Of a DNA stretch of 64,000 nt, positions 1 to 8,433 are shown piece by piece. The DNA is from Chloroflexota bacterium (GTDB lineage: Bacteria > Chloroflexota > Limnocylindria > Limnocylindrales > CSP1-4): positions 1 through 64,000 of the forward strand of contig JAJZRG010000016.1 in NCBI GenBank assembly GCA_021802825.1, given 5' to 3'. Under the pieces are notes generated by a model that saw only the letters and a program-made list of their open reading frames with translations, was not told where the DNA came from and searched no databases. How positions within the stretch are numbered: the first letter of the stretch is position 1; each line of letters starts with the position of its first letter. Position numbers and translations under genes: made by a program.

Positions 1-94
1 CGCGCACGCCGCTGCGCGCGGCGACCCCGGCACGACTCGGCCGCCGGCGCGCGGCGGGGGTCCCGGGCGGCAGCCGGCGGGCGGCTTCAGGAAC
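1..94 (+). repeat. Dispersed intergenic repeat, copy A
   Basis: About 94 bases that recur at 32064-32156 with roughly 90% identity (eight substitutions and one single-base gap by eye). The copy begins with a GC-rich inverted repeat (CGCGC ... GCGCG) and ends in CTTCAGGAAC. It lies just beyond the stop codon of the acylphosphatase gene and may extend left of the window. No reading frame in it is convincing. Both copies lie 3' of a minus-strand gene in the same orientation, so a structured 3'-end or REP-like element is possible. Confidence 0.75.
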
Positions 95-123
95 CGGCCG
101 GTAGCGGCGCCGTGGCGACGCGG

Positions 124-450
124 TCAGTCGCCGCGGTGCTCGCCGCTCGCGACGCGAAACCCCCGACCGATGCCCCGGGCCGGCTCGCGCCGCTCGATGA
201 CCCGCTCCACGATCGACGCGGGCGGCCCCTCGCTGAGGCGGGCCAGCAGCTCGTCGAGCACGCCACGGGACCCCTCGGCGACGACGTGGACGCTCCCGTC
301 GCGCTCGTTCGCGACGAAGCCGTCCAGGCCGAGGTGCTCGGCCTCGCGCAGGACGAAGTAGCGAAATCCGACGCCCTGGACGCGCCCCCGGACGGACGCG
401 TCGAGCCGCTCGCGATCCGCGCCGCCCGCCCGGCCCTCGGCGGAGCTCAT
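124..450 (-). CDS. acyP: Acylphosphatase
   Basis: A 108-residue protein of the acylphosphatase family, which hydrolyses the carboxyl-phosphate bond of small acyl phosphates in the cytoplasm. The diagnostic GRVQGVGFRYFV stretch lies near residues 21-32 and carries the catalytic arginine; the GFVANERDGSV stretch supplies the catalytic asparagine. The ATG at 450 overlaps the holB stop codon (ATGA), so I prefer it to an ATG 24 bases upstream that would lie inside holB. Length matches the family (about 90-110 residues). It is the last gene of a minus-strand run and is probably translated by coupling with holB. Confidence 0.9.
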   Translation of the reverse strand: MSSAEGRAGGADRERLDASVRGRVQGVGFRYFVLREAEHLGLDGFVANERDGSVHVVAEGSRGVLDELLARLSEGPPASIVERVIERREPARGIGRGFRVASGEHRGD

Positions 451-1664
451 GCGGCCCCCCGGCGGCGCGGCCATGCGAGCAGCAGCACGTCGAGCAGCAG
501 CTCCGGGGTGACGTTGCCTCTCACGAGACCGTCCGCCTCCGCGATGCGCGGCAGGAACGTCGCGGCGGCTCCGGGTGGGATTTCGCGCGCAGCCGCCTCG
601 AGCTCCTCGAGGAGCGCGGGGTCGCGCACCGTTCGGCGCGCGCCGCGCTCGGCCAGCACGAGATCTCGGGCTACATCGCGCCAGACCTCGAGCAGCTGGG
701 CGATCGAGCGTCGCCGGTCCTTCGCCGTGACCTTCGTGGCGCCCTCGGTCTCGTCGGCGTCCGGCGCGACAGCGTCGGGGGGCCCGCCCGCGTCATCCCC
801 GCCGGTCGGCTTCGCGCCGCCTCGTCCCCGCCCGCGCCGGCCACCCGCACCCTCCGGGTCGGGTACCGGGGCGAGCGCCTGCTCGAGCTGCTGCGCGAGG
901 TCTCCGGCGCGAGCCTGGAGCAGCCTGGCCGCCGCAAGACGCGTGGCAGGCCCACTGGCAAGCAGGTCCAGCAGAGACCGGGCGAGCTCGCCGCGGATCG
1001 TGACGGCATCCGGCGCGGCGGCGTAGGCGACGGCGAGGCCAGCGCGACCACCCGTGAGCCGGGCGAGGCGCGCCGCAGTGGGCGCGTCGGCCAGCCCGCG
1101 CTCCGCGAGCAGGCGCTCCGTGTCGGGGATGGCCACGGTCCCGAGGCGGAGCCGGGCGCAGCGCGACTTGATGGTGGGGAGCATCAGCTCCTCGTCGTCG
1201 GTGCACAGGATGATCGTGGTGCCGGGCGGCGGCTCCTCAAGGAGCTTGAGCAGCGCGTTCTGGGCCACCTCGTTCGCCTGGTGGGCGTCGCGCACGATGA
1301 CGACCCGCTGCCCGGCCTCCATCGCGAGCAGCACGAGCTCCGCGGCGAGCCCGCGCACCGTGCCGGGCTCCGGGCTGTCGTCCCTGCCCACCTGGATCTG
1401 CTGGCCGGCCCCCGTGGGGAGCAGCCAGTGGAGGTCCGGGTGATTGCCGTGCTCCACCATCCGGCAGGTCCGGCAGGTTCGGCATGGCCGGTCAGGGCCG
1501 GTGGCACCGGAGCACAGCAGCCCGGCGGCCAGGTCCAGCGCCAGCGACACCTTGCCGACCGACGCAGGACCGCTGATGAGCAGGGCGTGCGGCACCGACG
1601 AGCCGAGCATGGCGTGGACGGCCGCGACCGCGGCCGGGTGGCCGACGGTCAGGAAGCCGTCCAC
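447..1664 (-). CDS. holB: DNA polymerase III delta' subunit (clamp loader)
   Basis: Clamp-loader subunit delta', about 405 residues from a GTG at 1664. Visible features: a P-loop-like GPASVGKVSLA near residue 32, a zinc-binding cysteine group (C-x8-C-x2-C-x2-C) near residues 51-67, a LLKLLEEPP element and the sensor motif IKSRC. The same frame stays open for another 486 codons upstream, but that stretch is antisense-like low-complexity sequence opposite the tail of the NYN gene and does not resemble any delta' protein, so the start is placed just after the NYN stop codon. The C-terminal half contains a basic Gly/Arg-rich linker (RGRGRGGAK), unusual for the family. The exact start is uncertain because no strong ribosome binding site precedes the GTG. 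Confidence 0.85.
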   Translation of the reverse strand: MDGFLTVGHPAAVAAVHAMLGSSVPHALLISGPASVGKVSLALDLAAGLLCSGATGPDRPCRTCRTCRMVEHGNHPDLHWLLPTGAGQQIQVGRDDSPEPGTVRGLAAELVLLAMEAGQRVVIVRDAHQANEVAQNALLKLLEEPPPGTTIILCTDDEELMLPTIKSRCARLRLGTVAIPDTERLLAERGLADAPTAARLARLTGGRAGLAVAYAAAPDAVTIRGELARSLLDLLASGPATRLAAARLLQARAGDLAQQLEQALAPVPDPEGAGGRRGRGRGGAKPTGGDDAGGPPDAVAPDADETEGATKVTAKDRRRSIAQLLEVWRDVARDLVLAERGARRTVRDPALLEELEAAAREIPPGAAATFLPRIAEADGLVRGNVTPELLLDVLLLAWPRRRGAA

Positions 1665-1704
1665 GTCGAGTGTCTCGGACGAGGGTGCCGCGTTGGCTCG
1701 GGGC

Positions 1705-3924
1705 TCAGCCCTCGGCGGGCTCTGCCTTCTTGCGCGTCGCCGTGCGGCGCTTCGGGGTTTCGGCGGCCGGAGTTGCTGCGGCCGGGGACGCCGTGGCAGG
1801 CGCCTCCGGGGCAACGGCCTCGGCAGTCGGCTTGCGAGTCGTCCGGCGCTTCGGCGCCTCGGCGGCGGGTGCCGTCGCGGGCGTCTCGGCCACAGCCTCG
1901 GTGACCGGGGCGGCCTTGCGGGGCGTCCGGCGCTTGGGGGCCTCGGCCGTGGCAGCGAAAGCCTCCGGAGCCGCGGCCGTGGGCGCGGCCGGCGCGGCGG
2001 TCGAAGCCTCGGCAGCCAACGCGGCAGGCCGACGGGTCGGACGACGCTTCGGCGCCTCGGCGGCGGGCACGACGGCGGTCTCCCCGGTCGGGACGAGCGC
2101 AGTCGAAGAGCCACCAGCCGACGCACCCTCGGCAGCCGGAGCGGCGCGGCGCGTCGTCCGGCGCTTGGGCGCCTCTGCGGTGCCTGCGTCTGCCTTCGCA
2201 GCCTCACCAGCCGGAGCCGGCCCACGCTGGACCCTGGCCGGCGTAGATGCTGGCGCGTCCCGGCGCGATCGCTGCATCTGGGCGAGCAGGATCTGCTCGA
2301 GCTCGGGCGGAACCTCGCTCCACGGCTCGTCGCCGCCGGAGCGCGGCGCACGCTCGACCCGGTCAGGCCGATCGCTGCGGCCGCCACGCGGCGGCTGCTG
2401 GGGGCCGCGACCGGCACCGCCCCGGGACGGCTCGGCGTAGCGGCTGCCCCCACCCATGCCACCGCCACCGGTGCTCGGCATACCGCGGGAGCCGCCGTAG
2501 CGCTCCCGCTCGATGGCCGCGTTGTAGGCGCCGCGGGCACCGCCGCGACCTCCGCCGCCACCACGGCCGCCACGACCAGCCTGGCCCTGACCACCCCGCC
2601 GCCGCTCGGCCAGCAGGTACTCGGGGATCTCGGGCTCGTCAAGGTCCTCGTCTTCCGCGGGCAGCGGCGCGACGCCGCTCGTCGCGGGGCGCGTGGTTGT
2701 GCCGAGCTGCGCGTCCCAGACCGAGCCGAACGGTGTCGCGGGCTTGCGGGCGCGCGACGTGGACAGGACGTCCATGTCGTCGAAGGGCGTGGGAAGCTCG
2801 CCCGATGCCGCCCGGCGAGCCGGGCGCTCCTGGCGTGCGGGACGCTCGGGCCGTGCGGCGCTCTCCGTCGCAATGACCGCGGGAGCCTGGCCCTCGGCCT
2901 CGGCGCCCTCGGCCGCAAGGGCCTCCTCGTCCTCCTCGCCCGGGACGGCCGCGCCGCCCTCGGCGACCACGTCGCCCTCCTGCCGACCACGACCCCGGCC
3001 ACGGCCACCGCGGCGGCGGCGGCGGCGCCGACCGGCCTCGCCCTGCCCACCCTCGGCGGCGCCGACCTCGGCGGCGCCGACCTCGGCGCCTGTCGTCTCG
3101 TCAAGCTCCTCGGGTTCCTCACCGCTGACCACGGGCGTCGCGACCGCGACCGCCCGCGACAGCCGCTCGCCCGGCAGCGCGATCAGCTGTCCGCCGGACG
3201 CGCCGGACGCGGAAGCCGCCACCTCGTCGTACCGCGGCGCGTCATGGCGAGGCGCGTCGTAGCGCGGCCCGCGCGCCGGCCGTCCGCCGCGGGATGAGGC
3301 TGCGACCTCCTCTCGCTCGCGGCCGTGGCCGCCGCGGCCCCGGCCGCCGCGGCCCCGGCCCGTGCCCTCGGTGATCTTGTCCGGGACCTCGGTCATCGAC
3401 AGGTCTTCGTCGTCGTCCGCCACCCGCCGGCCCGAACGGGTGGAGCTCTTGTCGACCTTGGCGATCTGGGTGATGTCGGTGAACAGGTCCGCGACCTCGA
3501 TCAGGTCCGACGACGTGTTCCCGCGGAAGCTGATGACCTCGCAGCGGACGCCCATCTCCTGCACCGCGCGGATGGCCGAGGCGAAGTCGCCGTCGCCCGA
3601 GACGATGACCGCGATGTCGAGGTTTCGGGCGGTCTTCATCATGTCCACGACGAGCTCGATGTCGAGGTTGGCCTTGACCTTGCCGTCGCCGTACTTGCGG
3701 ATGTCCTTGCTCACGACCTTGTACTGGTGGCGGGCGAGGAACTGGTGGAAGTTGCGCTGGTTCTCGTTGTCCGGGTCGAGGCCGGTATAGGCGTACGCGC
3801 GGACGAAGTCCCGTCCCGCGGTGGCCGCCTTCAGCAGCGTGACGTAGTCGATGTCCACGCCGGCCGCCTTGGCCGCGTAGAAGATGTTCGCCACGTCCAC
3901 GAAGACGGCGACGTTCTTGCCCAA
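1705..3924 (-). CDS. NYN-domain (LabA/DUF88) protein with RGG boxes and a basic repeat tail
   Basis: A 739-residue protein from a TTG start preceded by AGGAG seven bases upstream. Residues 1 to about 155 are a NYN (PIN-like nuclease) domain of the LabA/DUF88 type: VFVDVANIFY, LDIELVVDMM and VSGDGDFASAI carry the conserved aspartates that bind metal and cut RNA in this family. The remaining 580 residues are low-complexity: Arg/Gly runs typical of RGG boxes (roughly residues 190-310 and 440-500), then an Ala/Pro/Glu-rich tail (585-739) with five spaced copies of PKRR(T/P)xxR(K/R), like histone H1-type or AT-hook-like tails. Family knowledge predicts RNA processing or decay; nucleic-acid binding by the tail is inference. 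holB follows after about 40 bases. Confidence 0.8.
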   Translation of the reverse strand: MGKNVAVFVDVANIFYAAKAAGVDIDYVTLLKAATAGRDFVRAYAYTGLDPDNENQRNFHQFLARHQYKVVSKDIRKYGDGKVKANLDIELVVDMMKTARNLDIAVIVSGDGDFASAIRAVQEMGVRCEVISFRGNTSSDLIEVADLFTDITQIAKVDKSSTRSGRRVADDDEDLSMTEVPDKITEGTGRGRGGRGRGGHGREREEVAASSRGGRPARGPRYDAPRHDAPRYDEVAASASGASGGQLIALPGERLSRAVAVATPVVSGEEPEELDETTGAEVGAAEVGAAEGGQGEAGRRRRRRRGGRGRGRGRQEGDVVAEGGAAVPGEEDEEALAAEGAEAEGQAPAVIATESAARPERPARQERPARRAASGELPTPFDDMDVLSTSRARKPATPFGSVWDAQLGTTTRPATSGVAPLPAEDEDLDEPEIPEYLLAERRRGGQGQAGRGGRGGGGGRGGARGAYNAAIERERYGGSRGMPSTGGGGMGGGSRYAEPSRGGAGRGPQQPPRGGRSDRPDRVERAPRSGGDEPWSEVPPELEQILLAQMQRSRRDAPASTPARVQRGPAPAGEAAKADAGTAEAPKRRTTRRAAPAAEGASAGGSSTALVPTGETAVVPAAEAPKRRPTRRPAALAAEASTAAPAAPTAAAPEAFAATAEAPKRRTPRKAAPVTEAVAETPATAPAAEAPKRRTTRKPTAEAVAPEAPATASPAAATPAAETPKRRTATRKKAEPAEG

Positions 3925-3976
3925 GGTTGACTCCTATGTGGTGAGGCAGGCCCGGCGCCTCCGGGTTGCCTGGGCG

Positions 3977-4444
3977 CTAGGGGCGGCGGGCCGAATCGGC
4001 CCCCGCGAGCGGCCGCCGGAGCATCGGCCCGGCAGCTGCAAACCCGGCTCGCGTCAGGCGAGCGAGGTCCGCGGGATCGGAGGGCTGCGCCATCTCGACC
4101 GTCGCGCAACCCTTGTTGGCGGCGGATCTGAGGAGCTCCTCCAGTAGGGCATCCGTCACGCGATCCAGATCATGGTCGGGCCCCACCACCAGGAAGTCGA
4201 CCGTCCCCACGTACCCGCCGGCGGTCACCGACGGGCGCAGGACGAGCAGGGCCCCGCCCACGAGGACCCGTCGCGTCTCCGCGACGAGCAGGCTCGCGTT
4301 CGGAAGATAGACGAGCTGGCGAAGCAGGTCCGCGGCATCGAGCGGACCGCGGCCGGCGTCCCGGATCGACGCCCGGCCAATGGCGGCCAGTCGTTCAATG
4401 TCCGTGATGCGGGCCTGACGGACCAGGTACTCCACGCCGAGCAC
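3977..4444 (-). CDS. GNAT-family N-acetyltransferase
   Basis: A 155-residue GCN5-related acetyltransferase domain from a GTG start. It opens with the usual VRQARITDIERLAAI first strand and helix, contains the central LLVAETRRVLVGGALLVL strands and VGTVDFLVVGPDHDLDRVTDALLEELL, where the acetyl-CoA pyrophosphate loop lies (the canonical QxxGxG/A is degenerate here), and ends in a strand-helix with GFAAAGPMLRRPL. The substrate cannot be read from the sequence. First gene of the minus-strand run GNAT-NYN-holB-acyP, 52 bases ahead of the NYN start. An alternative GTG three codons downstream is possible. Confidence 0.75.
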   Translation of the reverse strand: MLGVEYLVRQARITDIERLAAIGRASIRDAGRGPLDAADLLRQLVYLPNASLLVAETRRVLVGGALLVLRPSVTAGGYVGTVDFLVVGPDHDLDRVTDALLEELLRSAANKGCATVEMAQPSDPADLARLTRAGFAAAGPMLRRPLAGADSARRP

Positions 4445-4797
4445 GTACCTCGTACAGCGAGCGGTCGGTGCGCCGGGATCCCGAGGCGATCATGCGATCG
4501 GTCGGGGCGGCCCCGCGCCTGGCCGCCAAGAGGGGCTTTGGGAGGCGAGCGACACGAGGCTCGAACAGCCATCCCGAAGCGAGACGACGAAGGGGGCCGG
4601 TTGCGAACGGCAACCTTGCATCCCCAGCGCCAGCCCCTATCATACGGCATCGCTCCGGCGCACTCGTTCCGGGCGTAAGGGTCCCTCGACCGTCGAGCTG
4701 TCACCGCTGCGCCGGGCACACCCGGCCACTCAGGGACGACTCGGCGGCCCGCCGCCATGGCGGCGCCGGGCAATCGAGGGGTATTGGAGGAGGTCGG
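4445..4797. other. Divergent intergenic region, GNAT / livJ
   Basis: A 353-base non-coding stretch between divergent operons. It contains the livJ promoter (separate entry), a ~150-base livJ leader with several short GC-rich hairpin possibilities, and an optimal Shine-Dalgarno sequence GGAGGAGGT at 4786-4794. I see no convincing small gene or recognisable riboswitch core in it. Confidence 0.6.
4599..4643 (+). promoter_or_regulatory. Probable livJ promoter with adjacent inverted repeat
   Basis: A -35-like TTGCAT at 4616-4621 and a -10-like TATCAT at 4638-4643, separated by 16 bases, give an expected start near 4650. Immediately upstream of the -35 lies a 6-bp inverted repeat GGTTGC-GAACG-GCAACC (4599-4615), placed where an activator or repressor could contact RNA polymerase. 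Confidence 0.5.
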
Positions 4798-6084
4798 ATG
4801 AAGTACGCGCGTGTGGGCGCGGCCTTGACGGTGTTCGCCGTCGTGGCCTCGGCCTGTAGTGGCAGCACGGCGAGCCCGTCGGCCGCGGCCGCGAGCGGCG
4901 GTGCCTCGGGCGGCACCGGAGCCACCATCAACGTCAAGGTGGGCATCGAGCTGCCGATGACCGGCGGCGAGGCCCCGAACGGCGTTCCCACGGCCAACGG
5001 CGTGGCCCTGGCACTGTCCCAGATCCAGGTCCCGGGCTTCAACATCACGATCAACCAGCAGGACGACGCGGTCAACGGCAAGCACAGCGCTGACCAAGGC
5101 GCCAAGAACATGTCGGCCCTGGCGAACGACCCGTCGGTGCTGTTCGTCGTCGGTCCCTACAACTCGAACGTTGCCCAGGCCGAAATCCCGGTCAGCAACG
5201 CCGCCGGCCTGATGCAGTGCAGCCCGGCCAACACCGCGGTCGGCCTGACCAAGGGCGACGCGGCAAAGGCGCTGCGCAAGACCTACCCCGACAAGATCGC
5301 CTACGTCCGCGTTGCCACGACGGACGACAACCAGGGCGCGGGCACCGCCGATATCGCCTACAACATCGCCAACGCCAAGACCGCGTACGTCCTCGACGAC
5401 ACCCAGACCTACGGCAAGGGCCTTGCTGACGGCTTCGAGGCCGCGTACAAGGTCTTCGGCGGCACCGTGGCCAAGCGCGACGGCGTGCCGGACAGCACCA
5501 CCGACTTCAACAGCTACGTGACCACCCTCAAGAGCCTGAACCCGGGCATCATCATGTACGGCGGCGTCACCACGTCCGGCATCGGCCTGTTCCGCAAGCA
5601 GATGGCCCAACAGGGTCTGGCGACCATCCCGCTCGTCGGCGGCGACGGCATCAGCGACGGCTCGGCAGCCACGCCCAGCTCGTACCTGAACATCGCCGGG
5701 CCCGACGGGGACGCCAACTCCTACAGCACGGTCGCGGCCATCCACGACATCCCGGACCCGGCGAAGTTCAGCAATGACTACAAGGCCAAGTTCAACTCCG
5801 ATCCCGGCGCCTACAGCGCCCCGGGCTACGCGTGCACCCAGATCTTCCTGGAGGCCCTCAAGGCCGTCAGCCCCGGGGTGACGGACCTGGGCAAGCTCCG
5901 CGAGGCGGTCCGCGCCTACGTCGCTGACCCGACCCACACGTTCGACACCGTTCTGGGCAAGGTGGGCTTCGACGCCAACGGCGACACCACCCAGCACACC
6001 ATCTCGTACTACCAGTTCGATCCCACGACGAAGGACTGGAAGTTCCTCAAGCAGCGGGACTTCACCGCCGACCCGGTCAAGTAG
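4798..6084 (+). CDS. livJ: Branched-chain amino acid ABC transporter, substrate-binding lipoprotein (LivJ/LivK type)
   Basis: A 428-residue periplasmic-binding-protein-like lipoprotein. The N-terminus has a short positive stretch, a hydrophobic core and a lipobox (VVASAC, Cys20), followed by a Ser/Ala/Gly linker typical of lipoproteins anchored outside the membrane. The mature part starts VKVGIELPMTGGEAPNG and keeps the type I binding-protein fold signatures (SADQGAKNMSAL, VLFVVGPYNSNVAQAE, TYGKGLADGFEAAYK). The start is fixed by GGAGGAGGT six bases before the ATG; longer in-frame alternatives would destroy the signal peptide. First gene of livJHMGF. The ligand is inferred from the family (branched-chain amino acids, sometimes amides, urea or aromatic acids) and is not proven. 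Confidence 0.92.
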   Translation: MKYARVGAALTVFAVVASACSGSTASPSAAAASGGASGGTGATINVKVGIELPMTGGEAPNGVPTANGVALALSQIQVPGFNITINQQDDAVNGKHSADQGAKNMSALANDPSVLFVVGPYNSNVAQAEIPVSNAAGLMQCSPANTAVGLTKGDAAKALRKTYPDKIAYVRVATTDDNQGAGTADIAYNIANAKTAYVLDDTQTYGKGLADGFEAAYKVFGGTVAKRDGVPDSTTDFNSYVTTLKSLNPGIIMYGGVTTSGIGLFRKQMAQQGLATIPLVGGDGISDGSAATPSSYLNIAGPDGDANSYSTVAAIHDIPDPAKFSNDYKAKFNSDPGAYSAPGYACTQIFLEALKAVSPGVTDLGKLREAVRAYVADPTHTFDTVLGKVGFDANGDTTQHTISYYQFDPTTKDWKFLKQRDFTADPVK

Positions 6085-6097
6085 CGCCGACCCATCA

Positions 6098-6134
6098 GAT
6101 GAGGGCCGGGACGCCAGGCGTCCCGGCCCTCATC
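6098..6134 (+). terminator. Perfect 18-bp hairpin between livJ and livH
   Basis: GATGAGGGCCGGGACGCC (6098-6115) is followed after one base by its exact reverse complement. No T-tract follows, so it is more likely a partial terminator or a 3' mRNA-stabilising hairpin. Such elements commonly keep the binding protein in excess over the membrane and ATPase subunits. Confidence 0.55.
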
Positions 6135-6184
6135 CTCTCCCGCCGTCAGCCCCCGTTCACGCCCCCCGCACCGGTGATGCGCCG

Positions 6185-7252
6185 ATGACGACTGCCGTCC
6201 AGGGATCGAGATCCCGCCTGCCCGTGTTGGACCGTCGCTGGCTCACGCCGATCGGCGTGGTCCTGGCGTTGGTCGGCGCGTTCCTGCTGATGTATCTCGG
6301 CAGCTGCTCGACGGTGGGCGCCGGCACGTGTGACCGCTTCTCGCAGGGCGAGGATCAGTTCATCAACGCCCTGACCGTGGGCGGGATGTACGCCCTGATC
6401 GCACTGGGCTACACGATGGTCTACGGCATCATCGAGCTGATCAACTTCGCCCACGGCGAGGTGTTCATGTGCGGCTCGTTCGTGTCGTGGGGCCTGCTGA
6501 CGAACCTCGGCTTCACCGGCCCCATCAGCGATCCCCTCCTGCTGGCCGGGGTGCTCGTGCTGGCCTTCCTGGTCTCCATGGTCGTCATGGGCGTCGTCGG
6601 CGTGGTCATCGAGCGGCTCGCCTACCGGCCGCTGCGCAATGCGCCGCGCCTGACCCCGCTGATCACCGCGATCGGCGTGTCGTTCATCCTCCAGAACATC
6701 ATCTTCGTGGGGATCAGCAACTCCTTCGTCAACTCCCCGCAGATCATCCCGAACCCACTGCTCGAGCTGGGCGCGATCCACATCCGCCTGATCAACCTGT
6801 TCGTGATCGTGCTGACCCTGGGCCTCATGACGGCCCTCCACCTGTTCATCAACCGTACCTCGCTCGGGCGGGCGATGCGGTCCACGGCCATCGACCGTGA
6901 CGCAGCCCAGATCATGGGCGTGAACATCAACTCGACGATTGCGCTGACGTTCTTCATCGGCTCGGCACTGGCGGGTGCCGCCGGCGTGGTCCAGGGCCTG
7001 TACTTCGGCGTGACGCAGTTCCAGATCGGATTCCAGGGCGGCCTCAAGGCGTTTACCGCCGCGGTCCTGGGTGGCATCGGCAACACGACGGGCGCAGCCG
7101 TTGGCGGCTTCATCATCGGCTTCATCGAGGTGCTCGCGAGCACCTATGGGTACGGCCGGTGGAGCGAGGCCGCGGTCTTCACCACACTCGTCCTCGTCCT
7201 CGTTTTCCGGCCGACGGGCATCCTCGGCCAGCAGCTGGCGGATCGGGCATGA
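6185..7252 (+). CDS. livH: Branched-chain amino acid ABC transporter permease LivH
   Basis: A 355-residue inner-membrane permease of the LivH family. After an N-terminal helix (residues 21-40) and a short external loop containing two cysteines, the family's conserved start GGMYALIALGYTMVYG and the INFAHGEVFM motif are evident, followed by about seven further hydrophobic helices. The coupling-helix region (GRAMRSTAIDRDAAQIMGV) contacts the ATPases. It pairs with LivM to form the channel. The extra N-terminal helix and ~50-residue extension exceed the usual ~300 residues. The stop overlaps the livM start (ATGA). Confidence 0.92.
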   Translation: MTTAVQGSRSRLPVLDRRWLTPIGVVLALVGAFLLMYLGSCSTVGAGTCDRFSQGEDQFINALTVGGMYALIALGYTMVYGIIELINFAHGEVFMCGSFVSWGLLTNLGFTGPISDPLLLAGVLVLAFLVSMVVMGVVGVVIERLAYRPLRNAPRLTPLITAIGVSFILQNIIFVGISNSFVNSPQIIPNPLLELGAIHIRLINLFVIVLTLGLMTALHLFINRTSLGRAMRSTAIDRDAAQIMGVNINSTIALTFFIGSALAGAAGVVQGLYFGVTQFQIGFQGGLKAFTAAVLGGIGNTTGAAVGGFIIGFIEVLASTYGYGRWSEAAVFTTLVLVLVFRPTGILGQQLADRA

Positions 7253-8433
7253 GCGCAGCGATGAACCGCGCGGCGGGACCGCGCCAAACCCTCGGCCTCC
7301 GAAGGTTCATGGGCCGTCACCAGTCCCTGTCCATCCTGGTGCTCGCGATCATCGTGGCGGTTGCGCTGCCGCTGGTTGTCACCCTGCCGATCATCAGCGG
7401 CTTCGGCATCCAGAAGGACTGGGTCACCGGCTTCGCGCAGGCGGGCGTGTTCGTCCTCCTCGCGCTGGGCCTCAACGTCGTCGTCGGCTTCGCGGGCCTG
7501 CTCGACTTGGGCTACGCCGCGTTCTTCGCCATCGGCGCCTACACGTTCGCGTACGCGGCGTCGGGCTTCACCGGGCTCGACTTCCCGTTCTGGCCGATGC
7601 TGCTGGTCGGCGCCGGCGTGGCCGCGATCTTCGGGGTACTGCTCGGTGCGCCGACGCTCCGTCTGCGCGGCGACTACCTAGCGATCGTGACCCTCGGGTT
7701 CGGCGAGATCGTGCCCGTGGTGTTCAACAACGCCGACACGTACACCAACGGCACGAACGGCATCACGGGCATCAGCCAGCCCAGCCTCTACGGCCTGGCC
7801 GGGATCTACGGGTTCGGGTTCACGAACCCGTACCTGTACTACATCACGGTCTTCGTGATCATCACCCTCGTGATCATGCTGCTCTATCGCCTGCAGGACT
7901 CGCGCATCGGCCGGGCGTGGGTCGCCATCCGGGAGGACGAGCTCGCGGCCGCGTCGATGGGCATCAACACCGTCACGACCAAGCTGCTCGCATTCGCGAT
8001 TGGCGCCTCCACCGCCGGCTTGGCGGGCGTGTTCTACTCGGCCAAGCTGTCCTCGGTCACGCCGGACCAGTTCAAGTTCGACGTCTCGTTCACCGCCCTC
8101 GCCATGGTCGTCCTCGGCGGCATGGGCAACATCTGGGGCGTCGCCGCTGGCGCGCTGATCGTGTACGAACTGCAGAGCCAGGGCCTCAAGCAGCTGGACC
8201 AGTTCATGCATGCGCTGAACTTGCCGGCCATCGCGCTCGGCCCGCTGGTGATCAACCTGAGCCAGATCAACTACATCAACTTCCAGAACCTGCTCTACGG
8301 CCTGGCGCTGGCGCTGATGATGCTGCTGCGACCGGAGGGGCTGTTCCCGAGCCGCAGACGGCGCCGGGAGCTCCATGAGGAGCCTGCGAGCGACGAGCTG
8401 GCCTCTCCCGATGCAACAGGAGAGCGGGAATGA
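7249..8433 (+). CDS. livM: Branched-chain amino acid ABC transporter permease LivM
   Basis: A 394-residue permease of the LivM family, partner of LivH. It has hydrophobic segments throughout, the conserved GLNVVVGFAGLLDLGYAAFFAIGAYTFAY block near residue 80 and the EAA-like coupling region GRAWVAIREDELAAASMGIN. The ATG overlaps the livH stop by four bases, and the hydrophobic N-terminal helix begins near residue 25, consistent with this start. The C-terminus is a charged cytoplasmic tail (RRRRRELHEEP). Confidence 0.92.
   Translation: MSAAMNRAAGPRQTLGLRRFMGRHQSLSILVLAIIVAVALPLVVTLPIISGFGIQKDWVTGFAQAGVFVLLALGLNVVVGFAGLLDLGYAAFFAIGAYTFAYAASGFTGLDFPFWPMLLVGAGVAAIFGVLLGAPTLRLRGDYLAIVTLGFGEIVPVVFNNADTYTNGTNGITGISQPSLYGLAGIYGFGFTNPYLYYITVFVIITLVIMLLYRLQDSRIGRAWVAIREDELAAASMGINTVTTKLLAFAIGASTAGLAGVFYSAKLSSVTPDQFKFDVSFTALAMVVLGGMGNIWGVAAGALIVYELQSQGLKQLDQFMHALNLPAIALGPLVINLSQINYINFQNLLYGLALALMMLLRPEGLFPSRRRRRELHEEPASDELASPDATGERE

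Noticed and set aside
1665-3122. A 486-codon upstream extension of holB
   Set aside because: It lies entirely inside the NYN gene in another frame, is Arg/Pro/Ser low-complexity and is unlike any delta' protein.
4445-4797. A riboswitch or small peptide gene in the livJ leader
   Set aside because: Only generic GC hairpins are seen; no known riboswitch core or start with a ribosome binding site.
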